From Pirellulales bacterium (lineage in GTDB: Bacteria > Planctomycetota > Planctomycetia > Pirellulales > UBA1268): a DNA stretch of 64,000 bases. The notes beneath the pieces were generated by a model. It saw nothing but the letters and a program-made list of their open reading frames with translations, did not search any database and had not been told where the DNA came from. The translations under genes and the position numbers were made by a program. Positions within the stretch are counted from its first letter, which is position 1; every line of letters begins with the position of its first letter. Of the stretch, positions 1-8,196 are shown one piece after another. The stretch lies in contig JADHSL010000002.1 of the NCBI GenBank assembly GCA_016776925.1, positions 1 through 64,000 of the forward strand, in the 5' to 3' direction.

Positions 1-2
1 CA

Positions 3-119
3 CTGCTTCACGCGACTCCAGAGGAAGCATCGGACCTTGACTACGTGCGTCAACATTCCGGATTTGCTCGCATCATCACGGTCTCTCCCGATGATCTTGA
101 ACGAGTGGCGGCGACATAA
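3..119 (+). CDS. C-terminal end of an unidentified upstream gene (partial)
   Basis: An open frame runs from the window edge to a TAA at 117-119 and encodes 38 residues that look like a normal soluble protein end, finishing DDLERVAAT. It overlaps the beginning of the aroB reading frame, so it probably sits upstream of aroB in one operon. Too little is present to name the family. The frame is open to the left, so the gene begins outside the window. It could be a chance open frame, but its mixed composition and its stop just before a possible aroB start at 121 argue for a real gene end. Confidence 0.5.
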   Translation: MLHATPEEASDLDYVRQHSGFARIITVSPDDLERVAAT

Positions 120-1254
120 CGTGGAACGACACAAAATCAATGTTCGGCTTGATGAAAGCGTTGCAACAACACAACCCGCGGCTCGTTCGTACACAGTACA
201 TGTCGGCGATACGATACTTCAAGATATCGGGGGCTTGCTTAAGACTGACTGCGTGCAAAGAGCAGTCATTGTTTCTGATCAATCCGTGAATGCGACGCAC
301 GCAAAGACGGTTGCGGAAGCTCTACAAGACGCAGCGATTACGATTGACCAACTCACGATCCCGTCAGGTGAAGCATCCAAGTCTCTCGCTGAAGCTGAGC
401 GATTATGGAATGAATTCGCTCGTCTCAAGATTGATCGCAAGACGGCGATACTTGCAGTCGGCGGTGGTGTCATCGGTGACCTTACCGGGTTTGTCGCTGC
501 AACTTTTTCGCGAGGCTTAGATTTCTGGCAAGTACCAACGACATTAGTAGCCCAGGTTGACAGCGCTATCGGCGGAAAAACCGGGGTAAATCTTCCAGCG
601 GGCAAGAATCTCGTTGGGGCTTTTTGGCAACCGCGAGGAGTCGTGGCCGACATAAGTACGCTTACAACTCTTCCTGATCGTGAATATGTCAGCGGGCTCG
701 CTGAAGTCGTAAAATATGGAATGATTTTAGATACCGACTTCTTCCATTGGCTAGAAGACAATGCCCTGCGGGTTAGAGATCGAGAAAAACGATCTGTAGC
801 CCATATCGTCCGTCGCTCTGCAGAACTCAAGACCCTTGTTGTCGAGAGGGATGAACGAGAAATCACTGGACTGCGAGCCTGTTTAAACTACGGTCATACA
901 TTCGCCCATGCATTCGAAACAGCGACTGGCTACGGCACACTTCTCCATGGCGAGGCCGTTTCTCTTGGAATGATGGCAGCAGCAAGCCTCGCCTGCTCAC
1001 TGAACCGTATTGATCAACTCGTTGTTGATCGACAACAAAAACTTCTTGAAACTCTTGGGCTACCTGTTTCAACAACGACACTAAACGGCATAGAAGATAA
1101 CGATCTTTTGGGGATTATGTCCCAGGACAAAAAAAACATTGGTGGCAAACTGCGATTCATTCTCCCAAGTGCAATCGGTGAAGTCGAAACTGTTGACAAT
1201 GTTTGCCATGAATTTGTTATCTCAGCAATCAACAAGCTTTGCCGGGACGCCTAG
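91..1254 (+). CDS. aroB: 3-dehydroquinate synthase
   Basis: AroB converts DAHP to 3-dehydroquinate, the second step of the shikimate pathway, using NAD+ and a divalent metal in the cytoplasm. The protein shows the NAD-binding glycine run GGGVIGDLTGFVAAT, the DSAIGGKTGVN segment, LAEVVKYG, the metal-ligand region CLNYGHTFAHAFE and HGEAVSLGMM, in the family order and over the usual length of about 360-390 residues. The start is uncertain: ATG at 91 (387 aa) overlaps the preceding gene end by 29 bases, while GTG at 121 (377 aa) lies just after that gene's TAA. Neither has a clear Shine-Dalgarno site. The open frame also continues upstream of 91, but there it overlaps the better-looking upstream gene. 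Function is secure. Confidence 0.95.
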   Translation: MILNEWRRHNVERHKINVRLDESVATTQPAARSYTVHVGDTILQDIGGLLKTDCVQRAVIVSDQSVNATHAKTVAEALQDAAITIDQLTIPSGEASKSLAEAERLWNEFARLKIDRKTAILAVGGGVIGDLTGFVAATFSRGLDFWQVPTTLVAQVDSAIGGKTGVNLPAGKNLVGAFWQPRGVVADISTLTTLPDREYVSGLAEVVKYGMILDTDFFHWLEDNALRVRDREKRSVAHIVRRSAELKTLVVERDEREITGLRACLNYGHTFAHAFETATGYGTLLHGEAVSLGMMAAASLACSLNRIDQLVVDRQQKLLETLGLPVSTTTLNGIEDNDLLGIMSQDKKNIGGKLRFILPSAIGEVETVDNVCHEFVISAINKLCRDA

Positions 1255-1282
1255 CCTGTTGTGAGAAACAAAAAGTGAGTAA

Positions 1283-1297
1283 TCCAGCCACGCTGGA
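1283..1297 (-). terminator. Possible terminator hairpin
   Basis: TCCAGC-CAC-GCTGGA forms a perfect 6-bp stem with a 3-nt loop between the convergent aroB and PAP2-family genes. Read on the minus strand it is followed by a T-rich stretch (TTACTCACTTTTTGTTTC), which fits an intrinsic terminator for the PAP2 gene. The stem is short. Confidence 0.35.
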
Positions 1298-1370
1298 GCC
1301 AAAAAGTGCGTGCATAAGACGCATCGTTACGCATTGCATGCCATTGGCATCACTCTTTGCAAAGCGATTT

Positions 1371-2846
1371 CTACCAACTCGCTTCCAGCCCCATCCCGCC
1401 TTGATCACCGACTGGGACTGGTACAACTCGCACCTGGAAGCCTGCGAAATGATGCTCTGTCCGGCTGACTGCTAATGAACTTGCCCAGGCAAGGTACCAA
1501 CCCAGGAATGCCTGGGAAGAGTAGTGCGCATCATCATTGATTCGTGAGAAACCAACAAATGTAGAACAGACGTAAAGCGTTCCTTTGGCGAGTGGATTCT
1601 CGACCATATCAGCCGCTGCAAGAAATGGAATTGCCCCCATAAATGAGTGGCCGCTTACCCCATTATTATCTTGAAAAAACTTCCAGTCACTTCCAGAAGG
1701 TGATTCGGTATTCATAGAGCCATTATTGCTTGGACGAGAAGCGCCTGTCGCTAACTGGAGAACGTAGACGGGTGGCCCTCCAACCAAAAATATACGGAGG
1801 CTTCGTGAGCCCCACCCTCCCAAGGCGTCTCCGACCGGCATTCCTTCAAGTGCAACCCCAGCTGCTGCGGCTATGCCAGCAGCTGGCAATAAGTAAATCC
1901 CGTCCCCGATGTCTTTCGTTGCCGAGAAAAAATCTCCTGTTTGCGATCCTGTTATTCCTGTCTGCCAAGCATTTTGCATAGTTGTATCAAAGCCGGTATT
2001 TGCCATCAGTGCTCCCGCGCCAAAAGCAGCAGTGACACACGTAAGATTTTCACAGGAATAAAAATTCTGATAGTCCTGAAAGATCTTATGTCCCGTCCGA
2101 GAAAGCCGCGGAAATCTGCTCCCTGCCCATGGCAATTTTTGGATATTTGGGGAAGAAATAATTTCCGGTGGCGTTGGCAACGAGTAAACGGGATCACTTT
2201 CAAGTTCCATTCTTTGAGCAAGATCAACGGTTGCATCAACTGACGGATGTCCCAGCAAGTTAGTCTCCCAACCTCCAGTAAGGACGACACGTTCAGACAT
2301 AAGACTGGCATCATTCGATGCTAAGGGTTGTGTCTCCACCACCGCATCAACCCAAGCGCCATTAACAGCAGGGAGCACTTGAACAACCACCCGCTGACGT
2401 TGCTGGGGCAAGTGCGGCCAAGAAGCACTCGATCCACCTGTCTGATTACCCTGCTTTGTTAATGACTGTGGCAGCTGCACCCACGCTGACTCAATCCTGC
2501 CGGCCCGAGGGGGCAATGAATTAAAGTCTGGCGGAATAGTCTTGATAACAGGCCAGTCAGCTGCAACTGTCTTGATTGTTTTCTCCCATATCGGATGACC
2601 ATCTTTGGCAGTTAAAAACATTCCATCTGAAGCGGCAGGCAATGAATTGCGAACAGGTGCTCCCAGAGAAGAATCAGGAAATGCCGATTTTTTTTCATCC
2701 GCAGATGATTCAATAGGCAACTGGACCCCAAGCAGGACAGAAAGATAGAAAAGACACCATCGCCAAGAAGGCAATGGGCCAAAACGCAAACAGGGAGGAC
2801 GAAGGAGTTTGATCATTTGTTGATGCGGACTTTCGCAATGACTCAT
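1371..2846 (-). CDS. Exported PAP2-family (phosphatidic acid phosphatase type 2) protein
   Basis: A 491-residue protein with an N-terminal hydrophobic segment (about residues 28-47) ending near SSADEKK, likely a signal peptide, so the body should be periplasmic. Residues to about 270 match no family I recognise. The C-terminal part carries the three PAP2/haloperoxidase phosphatase motifs in order: a basic motif ending ATGASRP, then GVSGHSFMGA, then SRINDDAHYSSQ, with the expected Arg and His residues. Known relatives dephosphorylate lipid phosphates such as undecaprenyl pyrophosphate or phosphatidate; the substrate here cannot be told. The gene is divergent from recQ and convergent with aroB. 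A later ATG (base 2816) would give a tidier signal peptide than the ATG at 2846. Confidence 0.75.
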   Translation of the reverse strand: MSHCESPHQQMIKLLRPPCLRFGPLPSWRWCLFYLSVLLGVQLPIESSADEKKSAFPDSSLGAPVRNSLPAASDGMFLTAKDGHPIWEKTIKTVAADWPVIKTIPPDFNSLPPRAGRIESAWVQLPQSLTKQGNQTGGSSASWPHLPQQRQRVVVQVLPAVNGAWVDAVVETQPLASNDASLMSERVVLTGGWETNLLGHPSVDATVDLAQRMELESDPVYSLPTPPEIISSPNIQKLPWAGSRFPRLSRTGHKIFQDYQNFYSCENLTCVTAAFGAGALMANTGFDTTMQNAWQTGITGSQTGDFFSATKDIGDGIYLLPAAGIAAAAGVALEGMPVGDALGGWGSRSLRIFLVGGPPVYVLQLATGASRPSNNGSMNTESPSGSDWKFFQDNNGVSGHSFMGAIPFLAAADMVENPLAKGTLYVCSTFVGFSRINDDAHYSSQAFLGWYLAWASSLAVSRTEHHFAGFQVRVVPVPVGDQGGMGLEASW

Positions 2847-2983
2847 GTACCAATCAAGACAGATTTCCCTCGTACCCCGCTTTTCGTGCCCCTCAGGAGC
2901 CTCCCCTTCCTGCCCCGCTTTCCTCAGACGACTCCTTTTGTTGCCAAATGCTATTCTGCTGACTGAGAGAAATTGTTCCTACG

Positions 2984-2990
2984 AGGAGGT
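2984..2990 (+). promoter_or_regulatory. Strong Shine-Dalgarno site that fixes the recQ start
   Basis: AGGAGGT lies 9 bases upstream of ATG at 3000. It supports that start over the in-frame TTG at 2973, which lies upstream of the site. Confidence 0.7.
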
Positions 2991-2999
2991 CCGGTATCT

Positions 3000-4892
3000 A
3001 TGCCAAGGAAGGTAAATGAACAAATGCCTCCCTCTCATCCCGTTGGCGGACAGGAACTAACCGATTCAAAAATCCAACAGACACTTCTTCGCTGGTGGGG
3101 CTTCGACACGTTTCGGCCGCTGCAAGCCGAAGCAATCTCTGCTGCCATTCATGGCCGGGACTCTGTTGTTGTACTCCCAACAGGTGGTGGCAAAAGCCTC
3201 TGCTATCAACTACCTCCTTTGCTCAGCCAAACAACCGATATTGTTGTCTCACCACTGGTATCACTTATGAAGGATCAAGTGGACTCACTTGAATCGATTG
3301 GCTACCCAGCAGCAGCGATTCACAGTGGACTCTCTCAGAACGACCGAAGCAGAACGTACCAGAAGCTTCGCAGCGGGAATCTCCGTTTACTTTTCATAGC
3401 ACCCGAAAGGCTTTTCAATTCGAATCTTGTTGAAACACTTTCGCATTTATCAATTCAGCGTTTTGCGATAGATGAAGCCCATTGCATCAGCCAGTGGGGC
3501 CATGATTTCCGTCCCGAGTACCGTCAACTTTCGGCGTTGAGAGATCGCTTCCCTCAGACGAGTTTCCATGCCTACACCGCCACTGCAACACCTCAAGTTA
3601 GAAAAGATATTGCCGAACAACTGCATCTTAAAAATCCAGAAATTCTTGTTGGCACGTTCGACCGACCAAACCTCACCTACCGTGTCATCCAGCGTACTGA
3701 TAGAACAGCACAGATACTCGAAATCCTTGGGCGTCATCCCAAAGAAGCTTCGATTGTGTACTGCATTTCACGGCGCGAGACAGAAAGGCTCGCGAAACAA
3801 CTTACAGCAGCCGGGCTTCTTGCGCATCCATACCATGCTGGGCTTGATGCCAAGAAACGACACAAAACACAAGAAGCTTTTGCAAAGGAAACCCTTGATG
3901 TTGTTGTCGCTACTGTTGCCTTTGGCATGGGCATAGATCGATCAAATGTGAGACTCGTTCTACACACTGGACTTCCAAAGAGCCTTGAAGCCTACCAGCA
4001 AGAAACAGGACGAGCCGGACGTGACGGGCTTGCTGCCGAATGCGTTCTGCTTTATTCGCCGGCCGATGTCTTCAGCTGGGAGGCATTGATTCGACGGGGG
4101 GCGGAATCTTCTGAACTGACTGAGGATGAATCACAGAAACTCATCGACTCGCAGATATTACATCTCCAACGCATGCGGCAGTATGCCCAAGCAGCACGCT
4201 GCCGGCATACTTTTTTATCAGAGCATTTTGGACAATCATACAAACTCTCTAATTGTAAAAACTGTGACATTTGCCTAGGGGAGACAACTAACCTTGCTGA
4301 CAGCACTACGGTTGCTCAGAAAATCATCTCGTGTGTCGCACGGATTGAAGAACGGTTTGGTGTCCGTCACCTTTGCGAAGTGCTTCGTGGCGCACAAACA
4401 GAAGCGGTACAACGAAACGGACACCACCACCTGTCAACATATGGACTACTAAAAAGCTTCGATCAGCGAATGTGTGAAAATCTCGTCCATCAACTCCTTG
4501 ACCAGGAATATCTTTCGAGAAGCCAAAGCGACCGACCGGTTGTCATGCTAAACCAAAAATCTTGGGAAATTCTCCGGAGCCAACGAACCGTCACACTTCT
4601 TGAGCCACGATTAAAGAAAGCAGTACGATCCCGAAAAGAGTCTGATGACTGGAATGGAGTTGACCGGCAACTCTTTGATCACCTTAGACAATGGCGCAGA
4701 AAAATAGCCGATGGACGAGGAAAGCCTGCCTGGACAATTCTCGATGATCGTGCATTGCGTTCAATCGCGCGTGAAAAGCCAGACACACTGGCAACGCTCT
4801 TGCAATGCAAAGGGATTGGCGAAAAGCGATTAGCTGATCATGGAACAGCTATTCTTAAACTTGTAAAACAATGCGACTACGAATCAGCATAA
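3000..4892 (+). CDS. recQ: ATP-dependent DNA helicase RecQ
   Basis: RecQ is a 3'-5' DNA helicase acting in recombination and stalled-fork repair. The 630-residue product has the complete core: FRPLQ (Q-motif region), Walker A TGGGKS (about 61-66), DEAH (about 158-161) followed by CISQWGHDFRPEY, TATATP, and the helicase C-terminal motifs ending QETGRAGRDG. A zinc-binding RQC region with clustered cysteines (CRHTF and CKNCDIC, about 400-430) follows, then a winged-helix region and a C-terminal HRDC-like domain (LLQCKGIGEKRL near the end). Length and architecture are typical of full-length bacterial RecQ. The start is set by the strong ribosome-binding site. The gene converges with the liv operon, with only 17 bases between stop codons. 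Confidence 0.96.
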   Translation: MPRKVNEQMPPSHPVGGQELTDSKIQQTLLRWWGFDTFRPLQAEAISAAIHGRDSVVVLPTGGGKSLCYQLPPLLSQTTDIVVSPLVSLMKDQVDSLESIGYPAAAIHSGLSQNDRSRTYQKLRSGNLRLLFIAPERLFNSNLVETLSHLSIQRFAIDEAHCISQWGHDFRPEYRQLSALRDRFPQTSFHAYTATATPQVRKDIAEQLHLKNPEILVGTFDRPNLTYRVIQRTDRTAQILEILGRHPKEASIVYCISRRETERLAKQLTAAGLLAHPYHAGLDAKKRHKTQEAFAKETLDVVVATVAFGMGIDRSNVRLVLHTGLPKSLEAYQQETGRAGRDGLAAECVLLYSPADVFSWEALIRRGAESSELTEDESQKLIDSQILHLQRMRQYAQAARCRHTFLSEHFGQSYKLSNCKNCDICLGETTNLADSTTVAQKIISCVARIEERFGVRHLCEVLRGAQTEAVQRNGHHHLSTYGLLKSFDQRMCENLVHQLLDQEYLSRSQSDRPVVMLNQKSWEILRSQRTVTLLEPRLKKAVRSRKESDDWNGVDRQLFDHLRQWRRKIADGRGKPAWTILDDRALRSIAREKPDTLATLLQCKGIGEKRLADHGTAILKLVKQCDYESA

Positions 4893-4909
4893 ATGGGTAT
4901 CGATCCCAT
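4893..4909. terminator. Palindrome filling the recQ/livG-like gap
   Basis: The whole 17-base gap between the two convergent stop codons is the palindrome ATGGGTATCGATCCCAT: a 5-bp stem with a 7-nt loop that itself contains the self-complementary ATCGAT. It may act as a bidirectional terminator, but neither side has a U-tract. Confidence 0.3.
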
Positions 4910-6154
4910 CTAGTGCGGTGAAAGATGCACTGTACGATCACAGATCAGCGCAACCGGATCGTTTCCTGCCGAGGTCACGACAAGCGTCAACACTCCTTTA
5001 CAGACGTCCTTCAGGATGCCTGCAAGCGCATGCTGCTGCTGAGTGTTCATACCGTCCGCTGGTTCGTCAATGAGAAGAATCCGAGGATCCATAGCCAGAC
5101 CGCGAGCAATTCCCAAACAACGTTGCTCGTAACGTGTCAGATCTGAAGCAAACGAGAATGATTGATCGATCAGTCCCACTGACCGAATGAGTTCTTCGGT
5201 CCGCTCAATACAGTTCGCTTTATTAACATGTGGCCACCATGCTGAAGATTTTCGATAAATACCTTGCTCTACCGTAACAAGTATATTTTCAAACACTGTC
5301 ATCGCAGGAAAGTTTCTGGGAGATCGAAAGGTGCGGGCCACTCCAGCTCGAGCAGCAACCTCTGGCGAACGTCTCCCTCGCTGCCAGATTGCCAGCGACA
5401 TTCCAACTCCAAGAAATAAACCACAAATAAAAGCAGACCAACCACGAAAACGAATTCGACGTTTCCCGGCTGCCAACCGGTCAAGAGTCGTTTCATCCAA
5501 TAGTAGCTCGCGTTGCGGTTCATTCGCATCGCCCACTAAATCAGTTATGTCGGGAACAACACCCGGACCAGTTCGCCGAGCAGTCACTGCTGCTTGCATT
5601 TGATTTCGTAACTCTCGGGCTTCGGAAAGATCGCGACGTACCGCAAGAACTTCACGTCCATCTGCTGTGACAATGCGCCAATTACCGGCCAGTCGGTCAA
5701 TAGCCAACTCCGCGCGAAAATAACTACGAAGTCGTCTCCCGAAGTTTGCGGGCGTAAATGGCTCGTCGACTACAAGACCCCGCTTTACAACAGCCAGCCA
5801 CAATCGATCGATATCTACCGCTGCTGCCGCACATAACAAACCAACAAGAATTCCTGTAAACAGAACACCCCAGAATGTTTTCGCAGAGAACCCCTGCTTC
5901 AATCGACGTCCATCCAATCGGACTGAACCGGAAGATGCTGACCGTAGCCCACAGATAGCATCGAGAAGAGCAGCTTTCGACCCTCTTCCCGAATCTATAA
6001 TGGCAACGCTACTACCTGCTGACACATCGAGCTCTAGTTCATCGATGAGTGGAATCCCACCTGATTGAACCGTAAGTCGATCAATACTCAGAAGCGGAAT
6101 ATCTGGTGAGAGCACCGCACCCTCGCTCACTTTTGTATTTTCTCGATGAGTCAT
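4910..6154 (-). CDS. LivG-like ABC protein with degenerate ATPase motifs and a membrane insert
   Basis: Last gene of a Liv-type (branched-chain amino acid/urea/amide) ABC transporter operon; its ATG overlaps the livM stop (ATGA) and has an AGGAG site. The 414-residue product is a LivG homologue split by an insert. Residues 20-87 match the start of the nucleotide-binding domain, and 263-414 resume at GVARTFRSPRNFPAMTVFEN, which lines up with the LivG Q-loop region. Between them lie about 175 extra residues: a membrane segment (about 93-115), about 120 mostly polar residues, and a second membrane segment (about 238-257). Motifs are damaged. Walker A reads DSGRGSKAALL (Lys kept, glycines and Ser/Thr lost), the Q-loop Gln is Arg, the signature reads LTRYEQ where LivG has LxYGxQ, and the switch His is absent (VVTSAGND). 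Only Walker B (RILLIDEPADGMN) is intact. I infer a pseudo-ATPase; transport may need an ATPase encoded elsewhere. Confidence 0.8.
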   Translation of the reverse strand: MTHRENTKVSEGAVLSPDIPLLSIDRLTVQSGGIPLIDELELDVSAGSSVAIIDSGRGSKAALLDAICGLRSASSGSVRLDGRRLKQGFSAKTFWGVLFTGILVGLLCAAAAVDIDRLWLAVVKRGLVVDEPFTPANFGRRLRSYFRAELAIDRLAGNWRIVTADGREVLAVRRDLSEARELRNQMQAAVTARRTGPGVVPDITDLVGDANEPQRELLLDETTLDRLAAGKRRIRFRGWSAFICGLFLGVGMSLAIWQRGRRSPEVAARAGVARTFRSPRNFPAMTVFENILVTVEQGIYRKSSAWWPHVNKANCIERTEELIRSVGLIDQSFSFASDLTRYEQRCLGIARGLAMDPRILLIDEPADGMNTQQQHALAGILKDVCKGVLTLVVTSAGNDPVALICDRTVHLSPH

Positions 6155-7233
6155 TGCTTTGACTCCTGGAATTCAGCAGCAAAACGTCGTGATGGAATAA
6201 GTCCTATGGGACGAAATCGCATCACAACGATTAACGCTATGCCTACAAGGGCTAATCGCCAACTTCCAAGCGTAAAGAGGCTGACATCAAATACCTGCCC
6301 CTGAATGCGTTGCATCCAGGAATCGACCGACGGAATCACAACGATGTCAAAACCAAACAAGATTGTGACTCCGACAAGTGTTCCTGGGATACTACCAAGG
6401 CCACCTATTATGACGGCGCAAAGAATCGCAACTGAGCGATTAAAGCCAAAAGCATTTGGATCTCCGGTAGTACCGATACTTGCAACAGACAGGCAGCCGG
6501 CAAGTCCGGCTATCGCTGCAGCTATTGTGAAAGCCGAAAGCCGAACTTTCGTTGCAGAAATACCTATTGTCGCTGCAGCAAGTGGCTCCTCGCGAACAGC
6601 AATCCAGGCCCTACCAAGTGCCGATTTTTCAAGAACCCGTACAAGCAGCACCACAACAAAGAGCGCAATGAGCGATAAGTAGTAGAACCAACGTGAATCA
6701 ACAACGAACTCTCTGCCGAGATCTATCCCCGTAACAAATATTCCAGATCCTGGTGGCGGAATCGGACCAAGCCCCTGTGTACCACCTGTTACGTTTTCAA
6801 GATTCAGAAATAAAACACGAACGACTTCACCAAAACCAAGAGTAACAATAGCAAGGTACTCACCTCGAAGACGCAACGTTGGTGAGCCGAGTAACGTTCC
6901 TATTGCGGCAGTCAGACCAACACTGACAAAAACTGCCGGGAGAAAGCCTATCTCCAAGGGATTCATTGGAACGGTGAGGATTGCAAGAAAGAGACCGCCT
7001 AAGCCAAAAAATGATGCAATTCCCAGGTGGAGAAATCCCGTGAAGCCAACCATGACGTTGAGACCAAGAGCCGCTATGCAGATTATTAAGACTGATGTCA
7101 TCTGTCCGCCCAGCCCCCCGGCCAATGCCGGGTAGAACCATGGCGCAAGGGCTAGCATTGTGAAAACTGGTATCTCCCAGTTTTTCTTGGACCACTTCAC
7201 GAAATGAGATAAGGAGGGCCATTGAATTTTCAT
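6151..7233 (-). CDS. livM: Liv-type ABC transporter permease LivM
   Basis: Inner-membrane permease subunit, 360 residues from MKIQWPSLSH. It carries the LivM hallmarks ALGLNVMVGFTGFLHLG near the first segments and LRLRGEYLAIVTLGFGEV, GGTQGLGPIP and GGLGSIPGTLVG further on, with about nine to ten hydrophobic segments. The start at 7233 overlaps the livH stop as ATGA and has a strong ribosome-binding site (GAGGAGG), so the longer frame reaching 7329 is not needed. It pairs with LivH as the transmembrane channel; the substrate is probably a branched-chain amino acid, amide or urea-like compound, and the sequence alone does not decide. Translationally coupled to livH and to the livG-like gene. 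Confidence 0.9.
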   Translation of the reverse strand: MKIQWPSLSHFVKWSKKNWEIPVFTMLALAPWFYPALAGGLGGQMTSVLIICIAALGLNVMVGFTGFLHLGIASFFGLGGLFLAILTVPMNPLEIGFLPAVFVSVGLTAAIGTLLGSPTLRLRGEYLAIVTLGFGEVVRVLFLNLENVTGGTQGLGPIPPPGSGIFVTGIDLGREFVVDSRWFYYLSLIALFVVVLLVRVLEKSALGRAWIAVREEPLAAATIGISATKVRLSAFTIAAAIAGLAGCLSVASIGTTGDPNAFGFNRSVAILCAVIIGGLGSIPGTLVGVTILFGFDIVVIPSVDSWMQRIQGQVFDVSLFTLGSWRLALVGIALIVVMRFRPIGLIPSRRFAAEFQESKQ

Positions 7234-8147
7234 CGCTGTCCTCCTCGTGTTTTTGATTTCCCAAAGATCCCTTGCGGGCGAAACGCAAGAAAAATAATGA
7301 GCACAAGAAAGACCGACGCGATAGCCCAACGAGGGCCAAGAAAGGCCACCGAAATGGCACGAATTAATCCGACTATAAGTCCACCAACTATTGCACCAGG
7401 CACGCTCCCAATACCACCAAGCACTGCTGCAGTAAGAGCATACAAACCCATCTGATGCCCCATCTGATAGTTAATCGTCGTTGCATGAACCCCTGCGGCT
7501 ACACTCGCAACACCACCGAGAAAGCCACTTAGAAAAAATGTTGCGATAACAAGTTTCCCTGCTTCCCCTGAACGAGCTGTCACACGGGTGATTGCAGCAA
7601 TGGAACGCAACGATCTTCCAAAACGAGTTTGACGAAGAAGAACGTAAAGGCAAAGAACGGCTGGCACGACGATGACAAGCACCAGAAGATCAGCCATCGC
7701 AATGGAAAATCCACCAACTGAACGTGTGGTTTCCAGGAAAATCTCAGGAAATGCACGATCAGTCGGACCGATCCAAATAAGACCCACATTCATGAGTACA
7801 AACGAAACACCGATTGTTGAAACGAGGGGAGATAGAGGAGGAGCATTTCGCAGCGGACGATAGACAAACTGATCAATACAAATATTCAGACAGCCACAAA
7901 ACAGTCCACTACACGCAGCAGCTAAAACTACTACTAGACAACCAGTCAGCGGGTCGACCGGAACTGGCACAAGGAATGACAAGATCGCAAGTGACAGGCA
8001 GCCACCAAGCATGACTACATCCCCATGGGCGAAGTGGATGAGCCCAACGGTTCCGTACACCAACGTATATCCAACAGCAATCAGCCCCAGAAATCCACCA
8101 CTTGTGATTCCGATACCACATTGCTGAAGAAAGGATGCTACGTCCAC
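7230..8147 (-). CDS. livH: Liv-type ABC transporter permease LivH
   Basis: Inner-membrane permease, 305 residues with about eight hydrophobic segments. Family motifs include GITSGGFLGLIAVGYTLVYG at the N-terminus, LIHFAHGDVVMLGG, YRPLRNAPPLSPLVSTIG and the C-terminal TAAVLGGIGSVPGAIVGG, which is the cytoplasmic coupling region of LivH/LivM permeases. The start is GTG at 8147; no in-frame ATG lies near and no Shine-Dalgarno site is visible. It sits 49 bases after livK and overlaps livM by four bases, so the permeases are co-translated. Confidence 0.92.
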   Translation of the reverse strand: MDVASFLQQCGIGITSGGFLGLIAVGYTLVYGTVGLIHFAHGDVVMLGGCLSLAILSFLVPVPVDPLTGCLVVVLAAACSGLFCGCLNICIDQFVYRPLRNAPPLSPLVSTIGVSFVLMNVGLIWIGPTDRAFPEIFLETTRSVGGFSIAMADLLVLVIVVPAVLCLYVLLRQTRFGRSLRSIAAITRVTARSGEAGKLVIATFFLSGFLGGVASVAAGVHATTINYQMGHQMGLYALTAAVLGGIGSVPGAIVGGLIVGLIRAISVAFLGPRWAIASVFLVLIIFLAFRPQGIFGKSKTRGGQR

Positions 8148-8196
8148 GTATGTATCCCGACAAAGTAACCCGTTAGAAAATTCTTTGTCCTTAGTC

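Noticed and set aside
279-866. Minus-strand 195-codon frame
   Set aside because: It lies inside aroB on the opposite strand, is serine/arginine/threonine-rich and matches no family.
4910-6154. Two separate genes joined by an assembly error
   Set aside because: The insert is in frame, has balanced composition and membrane segments, and the motif losses lie in both flanking halves rather than at the junctions. This remains the main thing to verify.
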